Shown here piece by piece: positions 23,801-35,089 of a stretch of DNA of 64,000 nt. The notes beneath the pieces are model-generated. The model was not told where the DNA came from. It saw only the letters and a list, made by a program, of their open reading frames with translations, and did not search any database. A program made the translations under genes and the position numbers. Positions within the stretch are counted from its first letter, which is position 1; each line of letters opens with the position of its first letter. Source of the stretch: Parelaphostrongylus tenuis (lineage: Eukaryota > Nematoda > Chromadorea > Rhabditida > Metastrongylidae); contig JAHQIW010005955.1 of assembly GCA_019055375.1 (NCBI GenBank), positions 1 to 64,000 on the forward strand, written 5' to 3'.

Positions 23801-24155
23801 CAAGGTAAAGCCTGCTAGGCTCTAAACGTGGGGCTGAGTACTCACGAGTAGCTTGTCAGTCTCTCTTGGAGGAGCGGAGAAAGTATTTGTTGGAGGCGAC
23901 TGCTAACCGCCTTCCATGGACTTTCGACTCGCTTGATTGCAGGCTTTTGGTCAATTTAACTCGCAGGGATAGAAGTCTGTCAGATCGGGGTTGTAGAAGC
24001 AGAGAGCTCATCTCCTTATTCCACCTGTGTCTCTGGGAAACGCATGGCCGCTTTTGGCTTGCATTTAAATCCCTATCGACCACCTGTGTAACGCGACACG
24101 TGCTCTCGTGGATGACCGAGTAGGTCTCCCATAAGAGGGAAATCCGTGAGCTGAT
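20824..24155 (-). mobile_element. RTE-clade non-LTR retrotransposon, degraded copy 1
   Basis: Nearly full-length RTE-like element on the minus strand, about 3.3 kb. It aligns by eye with the element at 25626-29000, from its 5' flank (GCCTGCTAGGCTCTAAACGTGGGGCT at 23810) to its 3' tail (ACAGGTG-rich). Endonuclease pieces (NEIEHILVHRR, 22895-23179), linker pieces (22499-22801) and RT pieces (21511-22498) lie in different frames. The catalytic box reads FAND instead of FADD (HLRFANDFVLI), and many stops interrupt it. It cannot move itself. Confidence 0.85.
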
Positions 24156-24366
24156 GTTATTTTTAGTTAAAAACACTGTGATGATGGATCAGATAATGTG
24201 CTGAGGTGCTAAAGAGGGTGTTTTTAGCCGTTATTGCGAGGTTTGATTAAATTATTCAGAGCAGCAGTATGGCAGGACTCATGTGTTTCAACAGTTTCGC
24301 CATCACCAGTGCAGGGATTTTATTAAACAATCGGTGAAGGAAGGTGCTTGATAACATGTAAGGCAA

Positions 24367-24700
24367 TTGGGAAGATTTAATAGGCAAAATGGGTGGATCA
24401 CTTTTCGTCCTTATGAGAACCTAGGTGTTAGAACGAACATTCGAAGAAGTACGTCTCGAGGTACTCATAAAGCACAGAAGCATAACAGCAATGTTTTTGA
24501 GCTGATTGTCACGATTCTCGTGTGTAAATCCAAAAACATCAAAGCGCAAAGCTTTCGAAACTTTTTGGATGAACGTTAAAAATGCAAAAATGAACCGAAG
24601 GAAGCGTACGTCACTATCAAGCGAAAACCTCGCGTCCTTTCCTCGTTTGTTTCCTTGATATGACTTAGTTGTTATATGAATTTTTCTCCGATAATTTAAT
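24367..24700 (+). pseudogene. Penelope-like GIY-YIG endonuclease end, relic
   Basis: Plus-strand frame with HKAQKHNSNVFELIVTILV, matching HRAQKHNNKDFDVTVTILA at the 50.3-kb Penelope relic. The following EAFWI block is altered to NFLDE and then a stop. In Penelope-like elements this region is the C-terminal end of the GIY-YIG nuclease that nicks the target. The fragment lies between two RTE copies in opposite orientation to them, and a hammerhead-like motif follows 60 bases downstream. Confidence 0.65.
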
Positions 24701-24723
24701 ATGCTTATAAAAAACGTACGATT

Positions 24724-24759
24724 AGGCTCTGGAGAATGCGAGCTGTCGAAACGTTTGCC
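24724..24759 (+). ncRNA. hammerhead-like motif downstream of a Penelope relic
   Basis: AGGCT, CTGGAGA, ATGCGAGCTGTC, GAAACGTT, TGCC. This fits CUGANGA with one change (CUGGAGA), GAAA and a UH-type end (GTT); stem II and stem I are weakened. The order relic-then-motif mirrors 50177-50530, supporting the motif as part of the element. Confidence 0.55.
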
Positions 24760-25009
24760 CATCGAACTGTTAACGCTATTGCTATCACCAATACTACCAT
24801 TACCAACCTTGCGTCAGTTAATCAAGATAAGTTTCCACAATTTAGATATGGCAGTATCCGAAGAAAGATGGCGCGTAACCGTCAATATCGCATTCATTCT
24901 CTCTTTGATGGAAGAGTCTGATAAATTTTGTTGCGAACAGTTGTGTAATTATACCATATCTTTCGCTTTGGGTGTTTGCTCAAGACTTCGCTCAATATAA
25001 ACATATGTC

Positions 25010-25500
25010 ATAACTATTATTTGAGCCAATATGCCATGCGGTCTGCTGTGGGGTGTTGTACACTCGGTTGCTTTTGACTGGTAACGTTAATATATCATGC
25101 CTTCCGTTTTGAGTGTTTTCTTGAGACCACGCTCAATTTCCAGTACATATACTATAACAGACTACATGACTTGTTTTCTCAAATAATAATAATGAGATAC
25201 GTCGAAATTTGAGCGTGATCTTCAGAAAACACTCGAAACGAAGTGTATGATATATTAGCGATACCAGTCAAGAGCAATGCGAGTGTGCATCACTGTCCAT
25301 TCAATGATAATTTCACTTATGGATTGCGTAAAATGTTCGTCGTCGCCTATTCTTAGTATAGGGGACTGAGTGCTTCCGAGAGGACTGGCTAAAGACGAAG
25401 GGTAATGTCCGACTGGCGAGACCGTTAAGGTCGAAACACGTGCATCGGGCTTGATAGGTCAGCCCATTCTAACACACCATATGACTTGCTGGCTCAATTA
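25010..25500. mobile_element. MITE-like family B, inverted pair
   Basis: Two inverted pieces: 25015-25160 reads GTGTTTTCTTGAGACCACGCTCAA, and 25195-25500 reads CGAAATTTGAGCGTGATCTTCAG, then AAAATGTTCGTCGTCGCC, then CGGGCTTGATAGGTCAGCCC. Between them is a short AT-rich spacer. No coding frame. Confidence 0.65.
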
Positions 25501-25625
25501 ATATTATAAGATAAGTTGCGTTATTGATGTGACCTATTCCAGATACTTTCGTGCTAATGAACGGTGCGATTCATTCTTCGTAGCAATTATCACAAATATT
25601 AGTGTACAGTATCTGCGGCAAACAT

Positions 25626-28600
25626 CACCTGTATCACCTGTCGTCCCGTTGATCGTCGAGTGACTCGAGCGGGTACCAGCAACTCTTCCATTTTTCCCTA
25701 TCGCGTGCAAGAGTAGCCCAGTGGGTCCTCCTTGCTCTAGGAATTCGCTGAGCATCATATCTTTCTTCCATCGCTTTCGTGAAGAAATCGGACCAACGGG
25801 TCAGTGGTCTTCCTTTAGAGCGCTTGACGTCCCGAGGAATCCAGTCGGTAACGGCTCTCGTCCATCGGTTGTCGTTGAAGCGCATCACGTGTCCGGCCCA
25901 CCTTATTTTCGATATCCTGGCGTGTAGAACGGCGTCTCTGATTTTCGATCGTTGACGTAGGTCGGAACTTCGGATCCTTTGTCTCATTTGCGAAATACGA
26001 GATACTCCTAGCATCGACCTTTCGACTGCGCGTTCGATAACGGCAAGTGATCTTTCATCCTGCTTACGTAGCGACCAGGTTTCTGCTGCATACGTTAGGG
26101 CAGGGATAATTGTCGAGTCGAAAAGGTGGGCACGGAGTCGGATGTTCTTTGTCCTCTTCACTACATCTTCGATGCTCTTAAACGTTCCCCAAGCCGCTCG
26201 TTTCCTCCTGCTCAACTCTGGGGCTAGGTCGTTCATCATGTTGATTTCACGACCTAGATAGATGTAACTGGAGCATTCGGAAATTGTCGTTCCGTTGAGC
26301 GTGAATGGGGCATTAGAAACCCATCCGTTCCTCATGAACATTGCTTTCGTTAGATTCAGTTGAAGACCGATCTTTCCACAGGCGTTATCGAAATCAGTCA
26401 ACATTCGTTCCGCTTGGCTGATGTTTGGTGTTATGAGAACGATATCGTCAGCAAAGCGAAGATGGTTTAATTGTCGACCGTCAATTTTCACTCCCATTTC
26501 GTCCCATTCTAATGTTCGCATGACGTTTTGTAGGGTGGCAGTGAATAGTTTTGGCGATATTGTATCGCCTTGTCGAACCCCTCTTCTTACGTCAATGGTT
26601 ATATTGTTGTAGAATGGAGATATTCTGGTCGTGAAATCTTTATAAAGCTCACGAAGGATCATTATGTACCGAGTAGGGACGCCCTGGTTATCCAGAGCCT
26701 CTATAACCGCTTCTGTTTCCACTGAATCAAAGGCTTTTTTCAGATCGATAAAAGTGAGACAGAGTGGTTGTTTGTACTCTCGCGAAACTTCAATGAGTCT
26801 TGTGATCGTGTGGATGTGTGTCAATGGTACTAAATCCTTTTCTGAACCCTGCTTGTTCGCATGGCTGTCCTTCGTCCAGTGTTCTGTCAATCCTGTTCAG
26901 GATGACTCGAGTAAAGAGTTTATAGACAACGGACAGCAAGCAGATTGGGCGATAATTGCCTATGTCGTGAAGGTCTCCCTTTTTGAACAGCAATACGGTC
27001 TTGCTGGTTTTCCATTGAATGGGAACCTTGCATTCTGACAGGTAGCGAGTGAAGAGCCGAGCCAGGGTGTTGATGAGAACTGCGCAGGTTCTTCAGGTGT
27101 TCTGGTCTAATCCTGTCTGGACCGGGTGTTGTTCTGTTCTTCACCGACAATATAGCATGTCGGATTTCGGAAGGAAGGACCGGTGGAACGACATATTCGT
27201 CCTCTTTCAATTTATATGACGGTAAGAGAACATGGCTAACGAAGAGATCCGAGTAGTACTGGTGGATGATTTTCTCCATAGCCCTTCTGGAAGCTGTAAG
27301 TGTCCCGTCAGGGTATCGGAGTGCAATCATCTTGGTCTTATAGTTGGCGAAGCCTCGCTGGGCTTTGCGAATGCTCTTCCCAGCTTCTGCAGCTTCTGCC
27401 ATAACTGCGGCTCTTCTCTCTTTAAGGTCTTCTTTTATCGCTTCTCTGCATCGTTTCGCAAGTTCGGACGTAAGGTTTCGGTTGCCTGCGGCTCGTGCGA
27501 TTCCACGTTGACGTATCAGCTCGAGTGTTTGCGGAGACAAGCGTCTCTTCGTGACCTTAGGACTCTCGGCTTTTATAGCGCTCAACGTGAAGATATTCAA
27601 CGAGTCGATCGTATTCTTCGTCGATGTTGTCGACAACGGTATCTTCCCAAGAGCCGACTAATGATTTGAATACATCCCAGTTTATGGTAGTTCTGGGACT
27701 TCCGTTGTTTGAATTTAGCGGCTTTTCTCTCCTCTCCTCGAAAATCGGAACGTTGCGCGAAGGAGGCAATGGTCTGATCCCGTGTAGAACTTGGGAACAA
27801 CAGCGACGTCGGTCAGGCAAAACCTTCGATTTACTATGATGTGATCTATTTCGTTATGGTTACTCTCCATTGGGAGACTCCCCACGTCCATCGCTGAGAG
27901 AGAGGCTTTTGGAATTGCGATTACCATGGATGGTTTGGGTCTGTCATGATAAACTCGGATAGCCTCTCACCCTGTTCATTCCATTCTAGTCCGTGGGTCC
28001 CTATGTGACGTTCTTCAGACGTTGCTTCTAGGTCCAATTTTGCGTTAAAATCTCCGACAATGACCTTGAAGAATGTATGATCTTCTCTGAAGAATTTTTC
28101 GAGGTCCATATAGAACGCTTCGACTTCGTCTTCGTCATAGCTTGATGTTGGTGCGTAAGCAACGAAGATGGTCAAAGCCGGCATAGAACCACATCGTTTC
28201 AATCGTAATCGTCCCGATGCGGGTTGTTAGTTGTTCGAACGAATCAATGTTCACGGTCAAATTCGATTTGACGAGGACGCCAACGCCACCGACACCTCTG
28301 CGATCGCATGTTCCAAGGAAACAGTTCTTCTCCGGTGTCATAGACAGCGTGAAAAGGAGATGGCGCCTTCTCGTCTCAGCCAGGCCAATGACGTCGTACC
28401 TTATTCTTCTTGCTTGAATCAACAGATCTTCTACAGCGGATTGTTGAGGCAAGGGTTTCTGCATTGTAGGTACAGATCGTCATTTTAGTCCGTTTCGATC
28501 TTGGCAGCCTAGTTCGGCCCTGAGATTTTAGCAGCCTCTCCGTACTCGTCCTACCTGGCGCTGCCGTACCAGGGGCTCTTTCGGGGTCAGGGGAATGAGG

Positions 28601-29000
28601 CCCATATTTGTCACTGTTTTTGGCATTTTGATACCCAACGTATAGCTTGCCAGGCTCTAAACGTGGGGCTGGGTACTCACGAGTAGCTTGCCAGTCTCTC
28701 TCGGAGGAGCGGGAGGAGCTTATTTGTTGGAGGCGACTCCTAACCGCCTCCCATGTACTTCCCAGCCGCTTGATTGCAGGCTTTTGGCGACTTGACTCGT
28801 AGAGAATAGAGTTTTTGTCAAGTCGGCACTGCAGAAGCAGGGAGCTCGTCCCCTGAATCCACCTGCGTCTCTGGGAAGCACACGGTCGCTTTTGGTTCGC
28901 GTTTTATTCCCCTATCCACCACCTGGGGACGCGCCACGTGGCCTCTCCGAAACTTATACCGGGCGGGATCCCTCAAAGAGAGGAGGTCCGTCTGGCGCGT
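25626..29000 (-). mobile_element. RTE-clade non-LTR retrotransposon, copy 2 (near full length)
   Basis: About 3.4 kb on the minus strand, the usual RTE size, with an endonuclease-RT order. It begins in a 5' untranslated region near 28990-28470, shared with copy 1. It ends at 25626 in short AGGTGATAC-type tandem units, as RTE 3' ends often do. No LTRs. It is flanked at its 3' side by a family B MITE. Target-site duplications could not be identified. Confidence 0.88.
25634..28464 (-). pseudogene. RTE endonuclease-reverse transcriptase, frame-broken
   Basis: Polyprotein for target-primed retrotransposition: an AP-type endonuclease nicks DNA and the RT copies element RNA. Endonuclease parts are GLAETRR (28135-28464), VGDFNAKL with catalytic Asp/Asn (27921-28202) and GSDHCLLRA with catalytic His (27715-27927). 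The linker is at 26920-27636. RT parts are NYRPICLLSVVYK (26790-26993), DLKKAFDSVE, RRGVRQGDTISP and the catalytic box HLRFADDIVLI (418-codon frame, 25634-26890). The C-terminal WAGHVMRF-type tail is intact. At least five frame changes separate the pieces, but catalytic residues are kept, so it died recently compared with copy 1. Antisense frames over it are shadows. Confidence 0.88.
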
Positions 29001-29004
29001 TCCC

Positions 29005-29820
29005 AACATTCACCCAATCAAAAAAATTGTGAGTACCGTAGGAGTTCAGCCACTGCCAAACTATAGAATGATCTTATTCGTTCAGAAACACTCGAACCTG
29101 GATGAAATCGTGAGCCTCAGTAGCGCAATAGAGATCGAAGCATTTGACCCGCTATCAAACGGCCGGTGAAAGCTAGTTCAAGTTATACTCTAAGAAGTAG
29201 GTACCATCTTCAGCAACGGATAATGCTGCATCACTACAGCGCACAAACATTTTCTTAACGTTCTTCACCGCCGAATTTTTATCAAAATAAATTTTCTCAA
29301 CAACATGAGAAACTATCACTTACCAAAAATGTTACCTATGATACGAATTAGGAGATGACCGAACTTTCGAAAAGCGTCGCACATATCCGAATTTGTAGCC
29401 TTTATTGACGCACTACTGCAGCGGTGTAAATTCAGAGCACCAAGTGCTCATCTTTATCGGCTTGCAAGAAAGAATTTGTGCAAACCTGAAAATGAGTGAT
29501 TGTCAATCTTCTCACGTACTGATGGCACTGGGATAGTAACAAGTGACACATAAAAAGCTGGGGAATCCGAGAAAACTCCACATTTCTCAATAAAGAACAC
29601 TACTCTCTAATAAATTTATTGAGGAAGTGATGGTAATGACTTCTCAAAATTTGGTTATTCGAATTATGGGATTTGTCGCCGTGGAACACAGCAGTGCCTG
29701 TCTTCAAGTGAAATAGAAGATACAAAGAAAAGCTGATAACGACACCAGCATCAATAACCTTGTACATCAATGCACATGAGACGTCCGAAGATAGAAGTTT
29801 ATGTTAATGTTGAGCGCCAA
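29005..29820. other. unassigned sequence between RTE copy 2 and the ASP pseudogene
   Basis: ASP exons 4-12 would be expected here if the paralogous gene were whole. I searched this stretch for the exon motifs (WDC, SNGIPSN, GCGxxxC) and found none that I can support. Homology with the 14-kb locus starts only at about 29820, in intron 3. Confidence 0.45.
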
Positions 29821-30383
29821 AGTATGTAAAAAAATCTTCGCGAACGTAATGTGAGATTTTTTGGACTTTCGTTATACCTGCTTGGATAATTGGGTAGCTC
29901 GCTTTGACTACTAGTGGAGTAACAACGAGTTAGTTCATTTCTCGTGCAACTGTCATCTGTTATTCTGAACTCGTTGCCATCTGCTGTTGCAACTGGTTGA
30001 CGTTAGCCACATACACGCAAACTACCGTTCTAGTGGTTGTCCAAGAACACTCTTAAACTTTCTTAGAGTTCATTCCATTGATCCCTTCCTCGTTCTGTCA
30101 TCTGCTCTTCCTGTTATGTGAACGGAGCATCTGAGCTTCGCTATCGACGTACATGCTTTCAAATTCTGTGTAGGATAGCTTTCGATAATTTGAATTGCGG
30201 AAGTCGGCTAGAGGTTGTATTTATCTAGTGAATATAGAAGAGTACGTTTAAATGTCTTTTGAGTGATGGGTAAATTTTTTGATGTCAAGTATCAACCCAC
30301 GTTCTATGGCTTGATAAGGCATGGTAGAAATTTTTTAAGGGTTGTTCCAACGTAGTTTATAATGCTAAAATACAAAAATTTAC

Positions 30384-30789
30384 CAATTTATTTATATAAC
30401 TAGCAGATGGTAAGCGATCCATTAGTTGAAATTGTCCCTACGCAACTTGGGAGCGTATTTGATTAATCGAATTGAGAGCTCGCTGTCTGATGTCGGCGCT
30501 CATTGTCAAATCATAGCATGAAAATGCTTGAGTAGACAATCAATGTATATCTTATTTGCGCAGCGTAACTTATTTCACTAGGAGATGATTGCCTTTAATA
30601 CGTTACTGCAACAAAGTAGGGACAGCACCAAACATTTACGTTTTTCAAATCCGCCATTGGAAATGCTAGATCGGAACAGCTGAAAAATATTTTGTTAATA
30701 TATCAAATTATAAACGACAAAGGGATCAAACGCTAACTTACCGCTGCACAAAATGCCATTAGTGTATGTAGTAACATTTTAGGAGGCAT
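30384..30789 (-). pseudogene. ASP-like CAP gene fragment, exons 1-3, with nonsense codon
   Basis: Three exons match the 11-14 kb ASP gene exactly in size and phase: 30789-30742 (48 nt, signal peptide MPPKMLLHTLMAFCAA), 30679-30640 (40 nt) and 30526-30384 (143 nt, MSADIRQRALNSINQIRS). A TAG at 30438-30440 replaces the TTG (Leu) codon of the intact copy, ending translation within CAP domain 1. No later exon was found downstream; sequence homology stops in intron 3. It is a duplicated, truncated gene, part of segmental duplication copy B. Confidence 0.85.
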
Positions 30790-31126
30790 GCGGTGTCCAA
30801 GACTGTAAATCGCTCCTCTTAAACGTTTGCGGTGGTCTCCAAAATTCACATTTGGCCTCATGGCTGCGTTTAAACGAAATATTTGAATAAGCCTGGTGAA
30901 TTTTATGTTTCAACTATATTTTATTGAGACAAACAGGATTTGTTCTAGGCACGGTACTTAACAGGTGATGAAATCCTTGTCATATTCGTAATAAAAAGCA
31001 AAAGACCATACTGAATTTGAATTAGAACTTCTTTCAACCATCGTTGATTCTCCTTTGTTAGGCAAATTCGAGGTTGTTAGTGCACGTTTGTTTTGTAGAG
31101 TATAGTACAAAAGAGTTCGTATCCGT

Positions 31127-31162
31127 GGCTAACATTTCAGCGGTTTTACCTTCGTCAGAGCC
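31127..31162 (-). ncRNA. hammerhead-like motif (minus strand), core well kept
   Basis: On the minus strand: GGCT, CTGACGA, a GGTAAAACC hairpin extended by GCT, GAAA, TGTT, AGCC. CUGACGA and GAAA match the hammerhead core exactly, GUU is an allowed cleavage triplet, and GGCU/AGCC forms stem I. Stem II has only three clear pairs plus an unpaired GCT, and stem III is minimal. Confidence 0.55.
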
Positions 31163-31194
31163 TGCAGGAGTCAACTTGCTGTGAAATCACAAAA

Positions 31195-31410
31195 AGGCAT
31201 CTTGAAAATTGAATGTATATGTGGTTTATCCAGTCTTTCGCTGTGGATATACGATGTATCAAGTCATTGCCTCTATCTTCCCAGACAAGCCTGCTAACAA
31301 TTACCCGATCCCGGAGTGATGGACGGTTTGTTCAATCTTAAGGGTGCGATCGAGCCGTCTACCATCGAATGAGTCTTCCAGACTTTGAACCCAAACGATT
31401 GAAATTGCTT
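31195..31410 (+). repeat. SINE-like repeat family F, copy 3
   Basis: Starts inside the family at TGAATGTATATGTGGTTTATCCA and runs to GTGCGATCGAGCCGTCTACC. It lies in duplication copy B, at the same relative position as copy 1 at 14.5 kb, so it predates the duplication. The left end is missing. Confidence 0.55.
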
Positions 31411-31994
31411 GGTGCGAAACAGTCAAAAGTCAAAGTGAAGATTTCAAAACACAGTTCTATGAAATTAATATGCTGACTTTGAATTGAAGTTAAGGCTATT
31501 TTCAGTGTTGAGGTTTTTGCGAAATTGATAAAAACCTCGTTAGAAAGTAGGGATTGTTGCTTTCTACAGATTTCGTCGTTGCATATTCTTTAAATTAATC
31601 TGATAAAGAACAACTTCAGAGACTGCGGGCGAGACAATTTTTTGCCTTAAGAATATGTTTTCTTTTGTTAGTCGTCCTCTGGTACAGCACATATTGCGTG
31701 AAGAAATAAACCAAAGAAAACTAAAAAACTGAAAAGAACTAAACTAAAGGAAATATACGACTAACGAATGAAACGACGGTACTTTTCAGTAATTTGCTCT
31801 CCGTTTCCATCTTTCATGAATAGATTATTTTGAGCTCGTTTTTGATGTTTAAGCAATTATCCAAGAGCATAAATGGGAAAAAAAATTGTACGCTGTTGAA
31901 GATCAGACAAGATTCTCTTTATTTGACCGCTTCTAGCGGTGGTATAATGTTACAAATGTATACCCATTGATGTAGAGTGATGTGCAAAACTTTT

Positions 31995-32065
31995 GCGTCT
32001 GGCGGGACTAGAACCCACCTCACTCTTTCCAGGAATGCGTGCTCTATCCGTTACACTACTGGTGC
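31995..32065 (-). tRNA. tRNA-like unit, left arm of foldback copy 1 (probably not a functional tRNA)
   Basis: The minus strand keeps an A box-like AGTGTAACGGATAGAGCAC with a D stem, an anticodon stem CATTC/GAGTG around CTGGAAA (GGA in the anticodon position), and a T loop TTCTAGT. The acceptor stem pairs poorly. It is part of a dispersed element and likely a pseudo-tRNA. Confidence 0.45.
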
Positions 32066-32400
32066 CCATTTTGCACATCAGTCTTTCTACGCTAGAAACG
32101 CTCAAAAAATGAGGCTTATAGGGTAAAAGGCAAATTTCGCGCTGCAGCCAAGCCCACACTCAAAGAAACTGCTAGATTAGCAGGCACGACTTTAATAAAG
32201 AGGGAAAGAAATTCCTGAAGCGTCGATCAAAAGTCAAAGAAGCGGTTAAATAGAAGAAAACCTTGTTTAATCTTCAATACCCAATATCTGTCAGCGTGAC
32301 TGGGTTCAATGTCGAGACCGACTACCCGGGCCAGGCCGTTGACGGTTGGCGGCTAACAGATAGATGCAATGTAACGTAGAATGAGCGATGTGCAAAATGG

Positions 32401-32472
32401 GCGTCAGAAGTGTAACGGATAGAGCGCGCATTCCGGAAAGAGTGAGGTGCGGGTTCTAGTCCCGCCTGACGC
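32401..32472 (+). tRNA. tRNA-like unit, right arm of foldback copy 1 (probably not a functional tRNA)
   Basis: A 72-nt cloverleaf: acceptor GCGTCAG/CTGACGC (7 pairs), D arm GTGT..GCGC, anticodon stem CATTC/GAGTG with a six-base loop CGGAAA, and T arm GCGGG-TTCTAGT-CCCGC. The short anticodon loop argues against translation. Intact A and B boxes could still give polymerase III transcription. Confidence 0.5.
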
Positions 32473-32549
32473 AAAGTTCTGCACATCACTCTACATCAAT
32501 GGATATATAATTGTACGGTGTATTTCGTCCTCAAAAAGGCCTTGTCATT

Positions 32550-34740
32550 GAGCTGAAAGAGCAAAAATAGATTTCGTTTCTCATTCAAAGACTTTTCGCT
32601 GATCAAAGCTTTTCTTCCGGAGTTTTAACAGTCAATAGATTTAAATCTTAGAAATTCCAACAAATTGTTTGATTTTCAAAATTGATTTTGCATTACGCTA
32701 AAACAGCCAAAAGAGAAGTGGGTTCCGCAAACTGGAAAATAGCGCCAAGTGCGAAACTCAAATTTTTTTTCGGTTCTTATGAAGTGCTATGAAGTCCGGT
32801 TACAAAACCAAGAACACTTGTGGAATTCCTGAGATTTAGCTTGTCGTTTGGCTGTCAAAACTGTAAGAGCGAAGCTATAGTCAGCGAGAAATTTTCAAAT
32901 GAAAAAACGAAATGTTACTTTTGCTTTTTCTGCGCAATGGCAGGACCTTCTTGATAACACGTAAACTATTCAACTTGCTTTGACCTAAGCTATCGATTGA
33001 TTATTTAAACAATGAAAAACGATTAAAAAACACGTTTTTATCAATGAATCGAAGTGAGGAGAGGACAGTTCAAGTTATCCATTTCTCGCGAAACAATATA
33101 TTCTTTTGGCCGTTACAGCGTAATACCAGGTTTACTATGAAAATCAAAAAATATCATTCGAATTGTTGAATTTAATTCTTCAAGTACTTACAAGAACTCA
33201 CAACGAAAAGCTTTGGGCAGCGAGCAATCGTTCAATGACATGCAGAAATTGTATTTTGCTCTTTCGCGCAATAGGATAGCTTTTCCGAAGGTGAAATATA
33301 TTATTCTATTTTTTTTTGAGTTGTGCTATCGAATGATTATTCGAACGTTGGAAATGACCAAGAAATACGTTTTTTACAAAGTGTCGAAGTGGAGAGCAGA
33401 TAACGGAAAAGTACTGGAACAACTTAGGAGGCAAACATATGTGCAGCCACACTGGATAGATTTCAGTAAATAGTTGGTGGTGTTCAAGGAATGGGTCAAT
33501 GTGGCGCAGACGGCAATGGTTACAACCATCTCTAATTTCTCAACTTAAAGTTCTTATCATAATGTATAATTGTCTATTCATAATCCATAAATTAGTCTCA
33601 CTAATGATCTTGTATCTAATAATTTATCAATTAGAGGTAGACCCATCACCAGCTGTGTAGACGAAGGTGATGCACAGAATAGCATGGATCCTAATGCTAA
33701 TAGGCCTTCCAGTTGTTGAAAATATATCTCAGACATCATATAAACACTCAGATATTTGAATCGTCTATGTAATCGAATCCTGACAGCGCGTACGACGATG
33801 GTGATATTCGACGCTAGCTCACTTTATGCAAATTTCGAGCTACTTGTACACGAAGGTGGATGGATGGTTTGTCGATCAAGCAGCTCGTGGCTCTTTTGGA
33901 GAGTGCCTAATGCTTAGTGTCTAGATCTGGGAAATATTACGCACATAGTGGGATGGTCGGTAGCTGGACAGCGACTAGCGCAAAGTTTCGCTACTGTCTC
34001 TGTGTCCAAATGAAAGTTTCAGTAACTGATCTTTGACCAATACTCCACTGAAAACTGAATAAATCTTTGTCACCTACTCCACACAAGGGGCAGACTTATA
34101 GATGCCTTGAGTTATTAGATAAACAATTAGAGTGCGTAGGTATTCACTCGAGAAACACCAAAAAAATTGTCATCTATCTGTGAAGTCCAGCTTGAACTAC
34201 TCGAACCACAGCTACATCACCAACTAGTCCCGAAAGCCAAGCGACAAAAAACATACTAGCTCATTGTCGCTTGCTCCACACATACAACAAGGGCGTTTGT
34301 GAATATGTTGCGAACAGCTACCATTGTGTGTACATGATGACGGTAGATGGTTGAATTTCTGAACCTCGGCAAATAGTGATTGTTTTCAGTGAAATCGCAA
34401 CCGGATCCGAGATCCCATTCGATCTGTGCCTTCCTTTTTCAACAAAATAACTATATAAGGCTGTTTGAAAAGAGCAAGCTTGGAGAAATAGGCAACAATG
34501 ATTGAGAAGCCGCCGAATACTCTGTGCCATCGGCGTATCTGCTAGAACTTGTATGACTGCCTTATGAAACACAGAATTGCATAACACGCATTAAAGGTAG
34601 AGATAATGATTGCATGAGTTATGACACAGTTCAACTAACTTCATGTGAAGCGTTCAGTTGCGAGTACATCGGCGAAGATCATCTAGTCGGAAAAGTTGAA
34701 GCTAAATTTTATACTCCAATAGGCACTAAAGTCACAAGGA
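32550..34740. other. unassigned sequence with diffuse repeat remnants
   Basis: Family D words (TTGGCCGTTACAGCG near 33110, GCTCTTTCGCGCAATA near 33260) recur at 60.85-61.15 kb. An 86-codon plus-strand frame at 33213-33473 and an 89-codon minus frame at 34318-34587 show no domain. Nothing else was recognised. Confidence 0.35.
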
Positions 34741-35089
34741 CATAACGAAGATCATCTCAAAGTATGAATTACAGTTCTTGCACAGGAGTAAAAGCCACAA
34801 TGTGTAAGATTTCCAAAACTTTTCGGATAAATTGCATAAGTCCTAACATGAATCGCAAGTTGGAATGCGTTGTATTCGCGCATGATCCGTCTCAGTATAT
34901 AGGACTGACATTCTGACGCGATAGCTTCATTGATAATCCATGTAAACTTTGTGCGGTTGGTCTTACAGGAAAAACCTAGTGGGAGATTCATGAATGATTA
35001 GTGAATGTGTGAAAGTTGTGCTGTTTTTAATGCGATTAGAATTCGAGTGCTAAATTTGGTTGTTGAAGTAATGGAGGTGTTTTCGCTGC

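Larger units (their letters stand above)
31915..32545. mobile_element. foldback element with two inverted tRNA-like arms, copy 1
   Basis: Left arm from about 31915 has GACCGCTTCTAGCGGT, then ATGTTACAAATGTATACCCATTGATGTAGAGTGATGTGCAAAAC, then a minus-strand tRNA-like unit. The centre carries CTGTCAGC..GTGACTGGGTTCAATGTCGAGACCGAC and GCCGTTGACGGTTGGCGGC. The right arm repeats the tRNA-like unit on the plus strand and the same outer sequence inverted (CATCACTCTACATCAATGG) to about 32515. No protein frame. Related elements lie at 37605-38010 and 48060-48480. Confidence 0.7.

Noticed and set aside
27232..27669. 145-codon plus-strand frame and other plus frames at 25.7-28.5 kb
   Set aside because: Exact antisense of the RTE linker, RT and endonuclease coding sequence; shadows of the minus-strand element.
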